Source: Ardenticatenaceae bacterium | Lineage (GTDB): Bacteria; Chloroflexota; Anaerolineae; Promineifilales; Promineifilaceae | Assembly (NCBI GenBank): GCA_020634395.1 | Contig: JACKBU010000021.1 | Location: 35,637-99,636 of the forward strand | Length of the DNA stretch: 64,000 nt | Direction: 5' to 3' | In this document: positions 16,708 through 25,573 of the stretch, piece by piece | Numbering within the stretch: the stretch's first letter is position 1 | Layout of the letters: each line of letters starts with the position of its first letter | Program-made: the position numbers and the translations under genes | Notes under the pieces: generated by a model | Database searches by the model: none | What the model was told of the DNA's origin: nothing | Seen by the model: the letters and a program-made list of their open reading frames with translations, nothing else

Positions 16708-18252
16708 TTAACTAAAGATTTTGGTAACGGTGTCGTTGATAAAAACCAACAACCACTGTGGCCACACGCCCAAAGACAACATCAGAACCATCAGCGGCCA
16801 GATCACGACATGTTCGCGGAAAGTCATATCCTTTAAACCACGCCATTGGTCTTTGATTGGTCCATGCAGCGTTTCGCCGATACCTTTTAAGATGTATGCG
16901 CCGGTCATAAAAAGACCCAACATGGACAGTGCCACCTGGACAGTAAAGGCATTCCAACTGCCCCGAACGATCATAAATTCACTGACGAAGCCGTTAAGCC
17001 CCGGCAGCCCCAACGAGGCCATGCTGGTGAAAATGAGAATGGCTCCAAAGACAGGCATAATAGACCAGATGCCACCGAACTGCTTTAAATCTCGTGTATG
17101 GGCGCGCTCGTAAATCACGCCAACCATAAAGAACATACCAGCCGCCGATAAACCGTGATTAAACATTTGGAAAACGGCGCCGCTGGTCGCCATGATGGCG
17201 TCTGTGGTTGCTGCGGGATCGACAAAAGCACGGCCGTATGAAAACGCATAAACCGCAATCCCTAACACCACAAACCCCATGTGGTTAACCGAAGAATAAG
17301 CCACCAACCGCTTGAAGTCCCACTGCCCAAAGGCGGCAAAACCGCCCATGACAATGCTCAACATACCAAACGTCGCCAGAATACTGGCCGTTAAATTGGC
17401 CTGCTCCGGGAAGAAAGGCACAACGAGCCGTAAGAATCCATAAGCGCCCAGCTTCAGCAGCACACCAGCCAAAATCATGGAGCCAGCAGTGGGAGCCTGG
17501 GTGTGGGCGTCTGGGAGCCAGGTGTGGAAAGGAAATATCGGCACTTTGATGGCAAAGGCGATTACAAACGCCCAGTAAGCTACCGCTTTTACCGTATCAA
17601 CAGGCAGGTTAACGTTCGGCAGCGTCCCACCAGCGGGCAAATTCACCCACTTATTCATTAACACCGGAATGTCGAACGTGCCCATAGAGAGGCCAATGAT
17701 TTGGATAGAAAGCAGCAAACCCAGGCTGCCGGCCATGGTATAGACAAAAAACTTAAAGGAAGCGTATTCCCGATCTTTGCCACCCCAAATCTTAATAAGG
17801 AAGTACATAGGGACCAGCCCAAACTCCCAGAAAACGAAGAACAGAAGCAAGTCCAGGGAAGCAAACAATCCCAGCATGGCCGTTTCCATGAGCAAGAACA
17901 GGAACATAAACATGCGGGGGTTTTCGTCGATCTGGAAAGAAGCCAGGATTGACAAGGGCGTCAAGAGGGTCGTCAGTAAAAACATTGCCAGACTGATGCC
18001 GTCTATGCCAACGTGGTAGCTCGCACCGATAGTAGGGAACCATTGGGCGAGGGTTTCAAACTGGATACCAGCGTCTACCCGGTCATAGTTAAACCAGATG
18101 ACTAAAACGAGAGCCAGCGGCACCAGGCTGAGGATAAGCGCCAGCCATCGTATGGTACGCTTGGCGTCGCTGGGCAGCAAGAAGATAAGAGCCGCTGCCA
18201 GCAGCGGGAAGAAGATGACCAGATTCAGGAGATTGTCTTGAATAAAGTCCAT
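16708..18252 (-). CDS. nuoM: NADH-quinone oxidoreductase subunit M, canonical copy
   Basis: 514 residues, 14 helices. The motifs are standard: FVFWEFGLVPMYFLIKIWGG with the conserved Glu, KVPIFPFHTWLPDAHTQAPT, SMILAGVLLKLGAYG and YSSVNHMGFVVLG. AGGAGACCAA precedes the ATG. It sits between nuoL and the second nuoM in the order L-M-M-N. The proton pathway lysines are at the expected places. Confidence 0.93.
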   Translation of the reverse strand: MDFIQDNLLNLVIFFPLLAAALIFLLPSDAKRTIRWLALILSLVPLALVLVIWFNYDRVDAGIQFETLAQWFPTIGASYHVGIDGISLAMFLLTTLLTPLSILASFQIDENPRMFMFLFLLMETAMLGLFASLDLLLFFVFWEFGLVPMYFLIKIWGGKDREYASFKFFVYTMAGSLGLLLSIQIIGLSMGTFDIPVLMNKWVNLPAGGTLPNVNLPVDTVKAVAYWAFVIAFAIKVPIFPFHTWLPDAHTQAPTAGSMILAGVLLKLGAYGFLRLVVPFFPEQANLTASILATFGMLSIVMGGFAAFGQWDFKRLVAYSSVNHMGFVVLGIAVYAFSYGRAFVDPAATTDAIMATSGAVFQMFNHGLSAAGMFFMVGVIYERAHTRDLKQFGGIWSIMPVFGAILIFTSMASLGLPGLNGFVSEFMIVRGSWNAFTVQVALSMLGLFMTGAYILKGIGETLHGPIKDQWRGLKDMTFREHVVIWPLMVLMLSLGVWPQWLLVFINDTVTKIFS

Positions 18253-18264
18253 TTGGTCTCCTAA

Positions 18265-20550
18265 TTAATTCACGAATAAAGCTATCTGAGAAAACCACTC
18301 ATTAACCGGGCCGTAGTAATTGACGGCAAGGATAACGGCCGTTAACACCGCAATAATCAGCACCGACACCAGAACGTATTCCTGGATTTTGCCGGTTTGC
18401 AGTTGGCGAGAAATCCGGGTCATCGCCAGGAACTGATCTTTTACCCAGTCCACAGCCTGCCCGAAAACCAACTCTTCCGTGCGCTTCATGTAGCTGCCAA
18501 ACTTGTAGAAAGCCCGCGCTATCAGATGCAAAGTGCCGTCGATGACACCTTTGTCTATGAACTCATAGACAACTCTCTCCGAAATGAAAATGGTCGGACG
18601 AATAAAGAGGACCTGATACAACTCGTCCCAATACCATTTGTGATTCAGGAAAACGTGCAGTGGGCCAAGCGGCCGGACGAGCGGGTCTTGCTGATCTTTA
18701 ACGAGCGCTCTACGGCCGTAAATCCACCAGCCAACAAACAAACCACCCAAAGCCACTATCAACGAAGCGCTCAAGGGAGTCCAGGAAAACGGCAGCGTCT
18801 CGATCGCCGCGTTCACCAGGTGCAGGCTTTCCAACTCCGCCATCGTTTCATAAATGGTCGCTCCCACAAAATGGTGGAAGAAGTTGTTGTTGACCAATGG
18901 CCCCAAGACCGGGAACGACTCCGGTATCCCCAGCCAGCCGGCGCCCACAGCAAAGATCGCCAGCAAAACCAGCGGGATAGTCATAAACCGGTTGCTTTCG
19001 TGGGCATGTTCCGCCAGCGGCGAACGCGGTTTACCCAGGAACGTCAGACTAATTTGCCGCATCGTGTAAAATGCCGTCAGAAAAGCAGCAATCGCCAACA
19101 TGATCAAAACAATAAGGCCCAGCGCGTTGCCCCGTTCAAACAAATGCCAGGCTTCGGCAAAAATCTCATCCTTCGACCAGAAACCGGCCGTCACCAACGG
19201 CAAACCGGACAGCGCCATACCGCCAATGAAAAAGGTCCAGAAGGTCACCGGCATTTTGTGGCGCAGGCCGCCCATAAAACGCATGTCCTGTGGATCGGTG
19301 TGATGGTCATGGACGTGATGGGCGCCGTGCTCCATGCCATGAATCACTGAGCCGGAAGCCAGGAAGAGCAATGCTTTAAAGAAACCGTGGGTAATCAAGT
19401 GAAAAGCCGCGGCAATATATCCACCAACGCCCAGCGCCGCCACCATAAAGCCAAGCTGCGAGATAGTCGAATAGGCCAACACACCCTTCACGTCATACTG
19501 GGCGACGGCAATGGTGGCGGCCATAAAGGCTGTAAACGCCCCAATCCCGGCAATGATCCAGCTTACTGCACTGGTGCCTTCCGGCCCCGCCCCCACCGCA
19601 ATCAGAGGGTAAATACGGATAATCATGTACACGCCGGCGGAAACCATCGCCGCCGCGTGGATGACAGCACTGACCGGCGTCGGGCCTTCCATCGCGTCGG
19701 GCAACCAGACGTGCAGCGGCCACTGAGCCGATTTGCCTACCGTACCGGTGAAGAGCAGCAGGGCCATCACACCCAGAGCAGGGCCAAGCCGTAGAACTGC
19801 TTCTTCCAGGCTGTGTGCGGACAGCGCCTCGCTAAAATTCAGCGTGCCAAATACCCGATAGAACCAGACAATGCCCAACAACATGACCACGTCGGCGACA
19901 CGGGTGGTTAAAAATGCTTTAACGGCCGCGTAGCGCGGCGGGATGTGGGGGATATTTTCCGGGCTAAGGTGATAGTCGCGGGCATGCCAGAAGCCAATCA
20001 GAGAGTAAGAGCAGAAGCCCATGATTTCCCACCCGACAAACAACAGCAGCAAGTTGTCGGCTACGACCAGCAGCAACATTGCCCCGGCAAACAGGCTCAT
20101 GTAGGCGAAGAAACGGCCGAGCAGCGGTTCTTCTCGCATGTGGTTGGGAACCCCCAAGATTGTGCCGAGTGGCGCACCCCAGTTGTGGTAACCAACGCTG
20201 TAGATGAAGATCATCGTCACAGCGAAGGTGACCATGATGAGCATGACGGCCGTTAACGGATCCACCGCCACTCCCATCTTTAGCCAGGTTCCCTGGAAAT
20301 AATCGCCAACCGGCAGCCATTCAATGGCGCTGGCCACCACAGTCGGATGCATCTCCAACTGCAGCATATTCGTTGTCGCCACATTCAGCGCCACTGTCCA
20401 GCCCAAAATCAGAGACGAAAAAACACCCAACCAGGCCAGCACCCAACTCAGTGTGCGGCTGCGATTGGCAAACAGCACAATCACAAAGAACGCCAGCAAG
20501 GGGCCGACCGGAATGAGCCAGGTTAGTAATGCAAGGGTTTCTTCACTCAT
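18265..20550 (-). CDS. nuoL: NADH-quinone oxidoreductase subunit L with lengthened lateral helix
   Basis: 761 residues, well above the usual 610-660. Motifs: GWEIMGFCSYSLIGFW, GTVGKSAQWPLHVWLPDAMEGPTPVSA (first half quoted to Trp), HGAHHVHDHHTD in a His-rich loop, and the distal GKIQEY region. Between the conserved Asp-Gly (VIDGTLH) and RQLQTGKIQEY lie about 23 more residues than in E. coli NuoL; this is where the long lateral helix runs. Such an extension, together with two NuoM genes, is the mark of 2M complex I. The start has only a weak ribosome binding site. Confidence 0.93.
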   Translation of the reverse strand: MSEETLALLTWLIPVGPLLAFFVIVLFANRSRTLSWVLAWLGVFSSLILGWTVALNVATTNMLQLEMHPTVVASAIEWLPVGDYFQGTWLKMGVAVDPLTAVMLIMVTFAVTMIFIYSVGYHNWGAPLGTILGVPNHMREEPLLGRFFAYMSLFAGAMLLLVVADNLLLLFVGWEIMGFCSYSLIGFWHARDYHLSPENIPHIPPRYAAVKAFLTTRVADVVMLLGIVWFYRVFGTLNFSEALSAHSLEEAVLRLGPALGVMALLLFTGTVGKSAQWPLHVWLPDAMEGPTPVSAVIHAAAMVSAGVYMIIRIYPLIAVGAGPEGTSAVSWIIAGIGAFTAFMAATIAVAQYDVKGVLAYSTISQLGFMVAALGVGGYIAAAFHLITHGFFKALLFLASGSVIHGMEHGAHHVHDHHTDPQDMRFMGGLRHKMPVTFWTFFIGGMALSGLPLVTAGFWSKDEIFAEAWHLFERGNALGLIVLIMLAIAAFLTAFYTMRQISLTFLGKPRSPLAEHAHESNRFMTIPLVLLAIFAVGAGWLGIPESFPVLGPLVNNNFFHHFVGATIYETMAELESLHLVNAAIETLPFSWTPLSASLIVALGGLFVGWWIYGRRALVKDQQDPLVRPLGPLHVFLNHKWYWDELYQVLFIRPTIFISERVVYEFIDKGVIDGTLHLIARAFYKFGSYMKRTEELVFGQAVDWVKDQFLAMTRISRQLQTGKIQEYVLVSVLIIAVLTAVILAVNYYGPVNEWFSQIALFVN

Positions 20551-20616
20551 AAGGTCTTTTACTCAGGTGTCCAATCCAACACAACTGCGAGCAAAAAGCA
20601 GCTGCAACTCCGGAGT

Positions 20617-20925
20617 TTAGTTCTTCAATGAATCCAGGTCTTCGGCGATTACGGAATCACGGCGGCGGTATACCGAAATGATCAGGGCCAGGCCTACGGC
20701 CGCTTCGGCCGCCGCCACCGTCAGCACAAACACAGCCCAGGTAAGACCCACTGGGCGGTCCGGCGCCGTGTAGCGCCAAAAAGCAACGAGGTTGATGTTT
20801 ACCGCATTCAACATCAACTCGACAGACATCAAAATGGCCACCGCATTACGCCGGGCCATGACCCCATAAAGGCCAATAGAGAACAACAGCGCGGCTACAA
20901 TCAGGTACCAGGATAAGGGGATCAT
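20617..20925 (-). CDS. nuoK: NADH-quinone oxidoreductase subunit K
   Basis: 102 residues, three helices. The conserved glutamates lie in MSVELMLNAVNINLVAF and TVAAAEAAVGLALI. The stretch GLYGVMARRNAVAILM is typical. The start overlaps the nuoJ stop by four bases (ATGA). Confidence 0.95.
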   Translation of the reverse strand: MIPLSWYLIVAALLFSIGLYGVMARRNAVAILMSVELMLNAVNINLVAFWRYTAPDRPVGLTWAVFVLTVAAAEAAVGLALIISVYRRRDSVIAEDLDSLKN

Positions 20926-21476
20926 GCTTTGTCCTCCGCTTTCGGCCAGGCGACGATGATGGCTCCGACCAGAGCCGCCAACAATAAGACAGAAGCAATC
21001 TCAAACGGCAGAACATATCCGGCCGGATTGACAAAGGCCCGCCCCATCAAGGCAACTGAATTCTGGAGCACTTCTTGGGGAACTACGGGCTTAGAGGCTA
21101 GAGGCACGGCCGTATCGGGGACCAGCGGCCAGATGTTGCGGAATACGTAAAACACCCAGAAAACAACGCCAAAACCAATCACGGCCGTCAGCAGCGCAAA
21201 ACCCGCCTGCGTGTTAAAAGCCGGCTCGCTCGTTTGCATGAGGCGGCGTGTCATCATAATGGCAAAAATCACCAGGATGGAAATCGCGCCAATGTAAACG
21301 AGCAACTGGGCTGCGGCTAAAAATCCGGCGTCCAGGGTCACATATAACCCGGCAACGCCCAAAAAGGAAGCCATCAGAGCCAGCGCAGCGTGAAACAGGT
21401 TACGCTTGGTGACCACAATGACGGCCATGGTGAGCGTAAAGGCGCTGATTATCAGAAATACGATTTGCTCAACCAT
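20922..21476 (-). CDS. nuoJ: NADH-quinone oxidoreductase subunit J
   Basis: 184 residues with five predicted helices. AALALMASFLGVAGLYVTLDAGFLAAAQLLVYIGAISILVIFAIMM (split across helices 2 and 3) contains the conserved pattern of NuoJ, including the helix that undergoes the pi-bulge transition in complex I. It is followed by nuoK with overlap. It contains two ACGGCCGT palindromes in its 3' half. Confidence 0.93.
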   Translation of the reverse strand: MVEQIVFLIISAFTLTMAVIVVTKRNLFHAALALMASFLGVAGLYVTLDAGFLAAAQLLVYIGAISILVIFAIMMTRRLMQTSEPAFNTQAGFALLTAVIGFGVVFWVFYVFRNIWPLVPDTAVPLASKPVVPQEVLQNSVALMGRAFVNPAGYVLPFEIASVLLLAALVGAIIVAWPKAEDKA

Positions 21477-21512
21477 CAGTGGAAATTCTCCCTAGATTAG
21501 GTTTGCTGCTTG

Positions 21513-22796
21513 CTAATGGGCGGCGGCCGGTTCGTGGTGTACGGCCGTTTCCTGATGAGCGTGATCCTCAGCCGCCGTAACAGCCAGACCAGAATCCCCG
21601 CCGGTCAGCCGCCGCTGGCGGCGGGCATACGCGCGCAAGATTTCGATAGTCACCAGAGCGATTAAAACGTTGGCCGTCAGGTGCGCACCAGCGCGCGCAT
21701 AGGCGCTGAAGGATTCAGGGATAAACTTATCCAAAACGGCCGTAACCATCACCAATACCAACGACACGGGCACCAAAAACTTCCAGTTGTAATTCAAAAT
21801 CTGGTCCACCCGCACACGCGGCAACGTTCCCCGAATCCAGATGTAAACAAAATAAACGGCAAACATCTTCACAAAAAAGACGACCAAGCCGATCAGGTTT
21901 CCAACCGCCCAACCGTCGCCAATCACCAGATTTTCCAGGCCAAAAAAGCGATAGCCGCCCAAAAACACCGTGGCAAAAAATCCAGACATGAACAGCGTAT
22001 TGACAAATTCCGCCAGGAAAAACATGCCAAACTTCATGCCGCCATATTCCACGTGAAAACCGGCCACAATCTCAGACTCTGCTTCCAACAAATCGAACGG
22101 GGTACGCCCGGTTTCCGCCAGCGATGAGATGAAGAAAATAAGCGCAGCCAACGGGACAACCAACAGAAAAGGCACTGTCTGTGCAGCAACAATCGACACC
22201 GTCGACATCGAGCGGGCCAGCAAAATAGGCACCAACAGCGCCAGAATCATGGGCACTTCGTAACTGACCAATTGAGCTACAGAACGAAAAGCGCCTAACA
22301 AAGCGTACTTGTTGTTTGAACCCCAGCCAGCCAACAGCAGAGAAACGACCGAGACAGAACTGATAGCCAGGAAGAAGAAAACGCCAATGTTCAGGTCAAC
22401 GCCAATGACCCCCGGCGCAAAGGGCATGATCGCCCAGACTATCAAGGCCGCCATCACAATAAGAAATGGCGCCAGCCAATAAGCCACGCGGTCGGCGCCC
22501 ATGGGCGTGATGTCCTCTTTAATCAAGAGTTTGATAACGTCAGCCACTGTTTGCAGCAAGCCATAACGGCCGCCCACACGGTTGGGGCCAATACGTTGCT
22601 GGATGCGGGCAATCACCTTGCGCTCAAGCCAGATGAGAAAGATCACGATCAGCAGGCAAAAGGTGGAAATAATCACCACGCCCAGAATGTCCAGTACCAA
22701 CCCTACCCAAAGCTGATCGCCCCAGAGTTGTCTTAAATAGTCTGAAACAGTCAGGCTTACCAGACTCTTTAAAAACTCATTCAAATTAAAGCTCAT
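21513..22796 (-). CDS. nuoH: NADH-quinone oxidoreductase subunit H
   Basis: 427 residues, about 60-90 longer than many NuoH proteins. The NuoH core is clear: FLIWLERKVIARIQQRIGPNRVG (in two parts), AFRSVAQLVSYEVPMIL and ETGRTPFDLLEAESEIVAGF. The extra length is an N-terminal segment of about 20 residues and a C-terminal tail that is Ala/His-rich (DHAHQETAVHHEPAAAH) and probably cytoplasmic. NuoH forms the quinone entry site. nuoB, C, D, E, F, G and I, which its product must contact, are not in the window. Confidence 0.93.
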   Translation of the reverse strand: MSFNLNEFLKSLVSLTVSDYLRQLWGDQLWVGLVLDILGVVIISTFCLLIVIFLIWLERKVIARIQQRIGPNRVGGRYGLLQTVADVIKLLIKEDITPMGADRVAYWLAPFLIVMAALIVWAIMPFAPGVIGVDLNIGVFFFLAISSVSVVSLLLAGWGSNNKYALLGAFRSVAQLVSYEVPMILALLVPILLARSMSTVSIVAAQTVPFLLVVPLAALIFFISSLAETGRTPFDLLEAESEIVAGFHVEYGGMKFGMFFLAEFVNTLFMSGFFATVFLGGYRFFGLENLVIGDGWAVGNLIGLVVFFVKMFAVYFVYIWIRGTLPRVRVDQILNYNWKFLVPVSLVLVMVTAVLDKFIPESFSAYARAGAHLTANVLIALVTIEILRAYARRQRRLTGGDSGLAVTAAEDHAHQETAVHHEPAAAH

Positions 22797-22886
22797 AAGG
22801 CATACTCCCTGCTCAATCTATTATGGAAATATCCAAAATGTGAAACGATTGGCAGATAGGCTAAAAATGTCAGGTTTTTCAAGAAT

Positions 22887-22957
22887 AAGGCCGTTGGCCT
22901 TACTCAATAAGGGGAAACACATTAAAAGAGATAGAGTTTTGCCAACTCTATCTCTTT
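22887..22957. other. Two strong hairpins between nuoA and nuoH
   Basis: The 181-base gap between nuoA and nuoH holds a 7-bp hairpin TAAGGCC-GTT-GGCCTTA (22887-22903) and a perfect 14-bp hairpin (arms 22925-22938 and 22944-22957, AAAGAGATAGAGTT and its complement). On the - strand the second stem is followed by TTTTAAT, a weak U-tract. It may be an attenuator or a processing site that sets nuoA apart from the rest. Confidence 0.6.
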
Positions 22958-22977
22958 CACCATGCAGCTTTTTGCTG

Positions 22978-23334
22978 TTAAATCCACTCCAGGGCGCCCC
23001 TGCCCCAGGCGTAGGCCAGACCATCGGCCAACAGAAAAATAAAGAGGGCTGCGGCGAACACGCCAAAAAGTGTCAGCTGGCCGTATGCGGCCGCAATGGG
23101 GAAAAGAAACACGGCTTCAACGTCAAAGATGACGAAGACCAAAGCATAGACATAATATTGAACCTTAAACTGTACCCAAGAGCTGCCGACTGTTTCGATG
23201 CCGCATTCGTACGTTTGTTGTTTAATGGGGTTGGGCTTCTTGGGACCTAACAAGTGGTTCAAAATGACAGGCGCCGCCGGGAAAATAGGTGACAGTATCA
23301 AAAATAGAGCGACAAATTGCCAATCTTGTGACAC
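22978..23334 (-). CDS. nuoA: NADH-quinone oxidoreductase subunit A
   Basis: 118 residues with three helices. NuoA motifs are present: KQQTYECGIETVG with the loop cysteine, and FDVEAVFLFPIA. I place the start at GTG 23334, because AGGAGG lies seven bases ahead (complement of 23341-23346) and the product then has the usual NuoA length. An upstream ATG at 23385 would add 17 residues, has no ribosome binding site, and falls in the predicted -10 box. It is the first gene of the nuo-atp cluster. Confidence 0.9.
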   Translation of the reverse strand: MSQDWQFVALFLILSPIFPAAPVILNHLLGPKKPNPIKQQTYECGIETVGSSWVQFKVQYYVYALVFVIFDVEAVFLFPIAAAYGQLTLFGVFAAALFIFLLADGLAYAWGRGALEWI

Positions 23335-23367
23335 TATAGTCCTCCTGTCCTCTCCAGAAATGGGTGA

Positions 23368-23385
23368 TTGTGAAATCTGTCCCAT
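23368..23385. promoter_or_regulatory. Possible second Rex-like site at the nuoA transcription start
   Basis: TTGTGAA-ATCT-GTCCCAT has one perfect Rex half-site and a degraded second half (11 of 14 positions). It overlaps the edge of the -10 box and the predicted start point, a common place for a repressor. Much weaker than the site at 612. Confidence 0.35.
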
Positions 23386-23413
23386 TTATAACACATGCAA
23401 AGAACATGGGCAA
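23385..23413 (-). promoter_or_regulatory. Predicted promoter of the nuo-atp operon
   Basis: On the - strand TTGCCC (23408-23413) and TATAAA (23385-23390) are separated by 17 bases. The transcript would start near 23378, leaving a leader of about 44 bases before the GTG of nuoA. Confidence 0.55.
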
Positions 23414-23521
23414 AAGTATATAGCAGATTGGCAGATTTTAGCGAGTAGCGAGCGGCACTTTAATTTGTACCTGGATTTAGGTATACTTGGCACGAGAACA
23501 ACACTATTTTAAGAGGCTGAC

Positions 23522-24235
23522 ATGCTAGATAGCGATATTGAAATACAGCGCATTTTGGCGGTGGATGATAATGCTTTTACGCTGAGGATTGTTCAACATA
23601 CTCTGGAACAGGCGGGGTTTCAGGTGACCACGGCCGTTTCCGGCAAAGACGCGCTCAAATACATCAATCGACACGGCATTCCCCACCTGGCCATCGTTGA
23701 CCTGCATATGCCGGTCATGAGCGGGTTTGAATTTTGCCATGCGGTACGAGAATTTAGCGATATGCCGATCATCATGTTAACGGCCGTCAACAGCGAAGAA
23801 ACCATCATCCAAAGCATCGAACAATACGCCGAAGACTATATCATCAAGCCCTTCAACCCCAATGAACTCGTCGCCCGCGTTAAACGCGTCCTCCGCCGCA
23901 TGGGCGACTATACCTACACCCTGGACTCCACTACGCGCATCGATGATCGCCTCATGGTCAATTTCCCTAACCGCGAAGCCCTCGTAGAAGGCGAATCAGT
24001 CTCCTTAACCCCCACAGAAACCAAGCTCCTCTACATCCTCGTCCGCAACGCGGGTCGTATCGTCACCACAGAATTCCTCCTCAACCGCATCTGGCCCTTG
24101 CAAGACGCCCAGGAAGACCGCCTTCACGTCCACGTTCACCGTCTGCGCCGGAAAATCGAGCTTGAACCCAACGAACCCAGTTACATCATCGCCGAACGCG
24201 GCATAGGCTACCGTTTCAATGCCACTCCGGAATAA
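23522..24235 (+). CDS. OmpR/PhoB-family response regulator
   Basis: 237 residues. The receiver domain (about 10-125) has the acidic pair Asp15/Asp16, phospho-acceptor Asp60 in AIVDLHMPVMSG, Thr87 and Lys109 (IIKPFNP). The winged-helix output domain (about 140-235) reads SLTPTETKLLYILVRNAGRIV and DRLHVHVHRLRRKIE, ending ERGIGYRF. It binds DNA as a dimer after phosphorylation. No histidine kinase lies next to it. It is divergent from nuoA with 187 bases between, so it could regulate that operon, but nothing shows this directly. Confidence 0.92.
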   Translation: MLDSDIEIQRILAVDDNAFTLRIVQHTLEQAGFQVTTAVSGKDALKYINRHGIPHLAIVDLHMPVMSGFEFCHAVREFSDMPIIMLTAVNSEETIIQSIEQYAEDYIIKPFNPNELVARVKRVLRRMGDYTYTLDSTTRIDDRLMVNFPNREALVEGESVSLTPTETKLLYILVRNAGRIVTTEFLLNRIWPLQDAQEDRLHVHVHRLRRKIELEPNEPSYIIAERGIGYRFNATPE

Positions 24236-24269
24236 CTAAACAAAACAGCTTTCCCTTAACCCATAAAAA

Positions 24270-24310
24270 AAGGCCGCACGCTTTTTCATCACGTGCGGCC
24301 TTTCCTTTTT
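24270..24310. terminator. Bidirectional terminator
   Basis: GGCCGCACG (24272-24280) and CGTGCGGCC (24292-24300) form a 9-bp stem flanked by a run of A on the left and T-rich sequence on the right. It lies between the convergent regulator and glutaredoxin genes and can serve both. Confidence 0.88.
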
Positions 24311-24332
24311 CTTCTTGTTGATGAGGCTGATT

Positions 24333-24605
24333 TCAGTAAGCCAGATCAAATCCTAACTTGGCCGCCACGGCCGAATCAGGCGGCTCCACGTAAATTGTGC
24401 CATCTGGGAAGACAACCGTCGGAACCACACGATGCCCGTGATTCACCCGGCGAACAAACGCCAAACCTTCAGGGTCCCGATCCACATCAATTTCAACATA
24501 GTCAATGCCAAATTCATCCAAGAGATACTTTGTGCGGTAACAATCCGGGCACCACTTCGTTCCATAAATCAGAATCTCACCACGGTTGCCATTCGTCAAT
24601 TTCAT
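24333..24605 (-). CDS. Glutaredoxin/mycoredoxin-like protein
   Basis: 90 residues. The thioredoxin-fold redox motif is TKWCPDCYRTKYLLDE with Cys19 and Cys22; the cis-proline is in HRVVPTVVFPDG. It would reduce disulfides or mixed disulfides in the cytoplasm, like NrdH or mycoredoxin. I use the ATG at 24605, preceded by GGAGAGAAACTTT; a longer frame starting at 24674 adds 23 residues outside the fold. Confidence 0.85.
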   Translation of the reverse strand: MKLTNGNRGEILIYGTKWCPDCYRTKYLLDEFGIDYVEIDVDRDPEGLAFVRRVNHGHRVVPTVVFPDGTIYVEPPDSAVAAKLGFDLAY

Positions 24606-24866
24606 AAAGTTTCTCTCCAATTTGCCACCACCGGGCCTTGCCAGTTTGTGAAAGATCTCCAATGCCTGTCCCATTTAGAGAATTTCCATGATGAATTCCC
24701 GATGACAGCTTACCAAACCAACTGACAGGGTTTGCATGAGCTATACAGAGACCAGATATTAGCCTATATGCCTCATGTTACAATGCAAATTAACAAACGT
24801 TTACCCAACGCTTTCTTTTGCCGACTCACCCAATTGCGGATACAAATAACGCTCCGTCTGAACAAA

Positions 24867-24898
24867 CAATTGGCAACCATTGCAATTGGCAACCATTG
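24867..24898. repeat. Two abutting 16-bp direct repeats before the sigma factor gene
   Basis: CAATTGGCAACCATTG occurs twice in direct succession (24867-24882, 24883-24898), 28 bases before the predicted start. Each copy has CAAT/ATTG ends, so it is partly palindromic. Possible operator or part of an autoregulated promoter. Confidence 0.6.
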
Positions 24899-24925
24899 CC
24901 TTCCTTACAACTTAAAGGGATGCTA

Positions 24926-25558
24926 GTGTCTAAACGAACAAACGAGCAATGGCTCCATGACCTAAAGAGTAGCGGTCCTGCTCACGAAGCGGCGATTTCC
25001 GATTTACAACAAATCCTTCTTTCTGGCTTGCAGCATGGCCTCCTCAACCAGGTCAATACGTCTGCCCCCGAGTTCGCTACCCAGGCCGAGGATTTTATCC
25101 AGGAGGCTTTGCTGAAAATTTTGGATAACCTGGATAGTTTCGCCGGCCGCAGCCAGTTCACTACCTGGGCGCACAAGATTGCTGTGTCCGTGGCCCTTAC
25201 GGAGCTGCGCCGTAAACGGTGGCAAGACAAATCACTGGATGGCCTGATGGAAACGGACAGCGGCATCTTTACGCCCAAATTCATTGCTGATCCGGCGCCG
25301 CTGCCAGAAAGTGTGACGGAAAGAGCCGAGATGCTGGCCCACGTGAATCGCCTCATTATGGAAGAGTTAACCGAGAAGCAGCAGGCCGTAATGGAAAAAT
25401 CGGTCATTCAGAACCTGCCTACTCCAGAGGTCGCCCGCCAGCTGCATATGAAACCGAACGCGGTGTATAAAATGCTGCACGATGCCCGTGTCCGCCTGAA
25501 GCAGCGCCTGGCTGAGGATGGTTTAACACCGGAAGAAATTCTGGCGATCTTTGAGTAA
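24926..25558 (+). CDS. ECF-type RNA polymerase sigma factor
   Basis: 210 residues. The region 2 signature is AEDFIQEALLKILDNLDSF followed by FTTWAHKIAVSVALTELRRKRW. Region 4 is LTEKQQAVMEKSVIQNLPTPEVARQLHMKPNAVYKMLHDARVRL (quoted in parts). No region 1 or 3 is present. The GTG at 24926 is preferred, since AAAGGG sits six bases upstream; the in-frame ATG at 24920 would abut the ribosome binding site. A small zinc-finger protein, its likely anti-sigma factor, follows after 15 bases. Confidence 0.88.
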   Translation: MSKRTNEQWLHDLKSSGPAHEAAISDLQQILLSGLQHGLLNQVNTSAPEFATQAEDFIQEALLKILDNLDSFAGRSQFTTWAHKIAVSVALTELRRKRWQDKSLDGLMETDSGIFTPKFIADPAPLPESVTERAEMLAHVNRLIMEELTEKQQAVMEKSVIQNLPTPEVARQLHMKPNAVYKMLHDARVRLKQRLAEDGLTPEEILAIFE

Positions 25559-25573
25559 CAGACCAGAAGAAAG

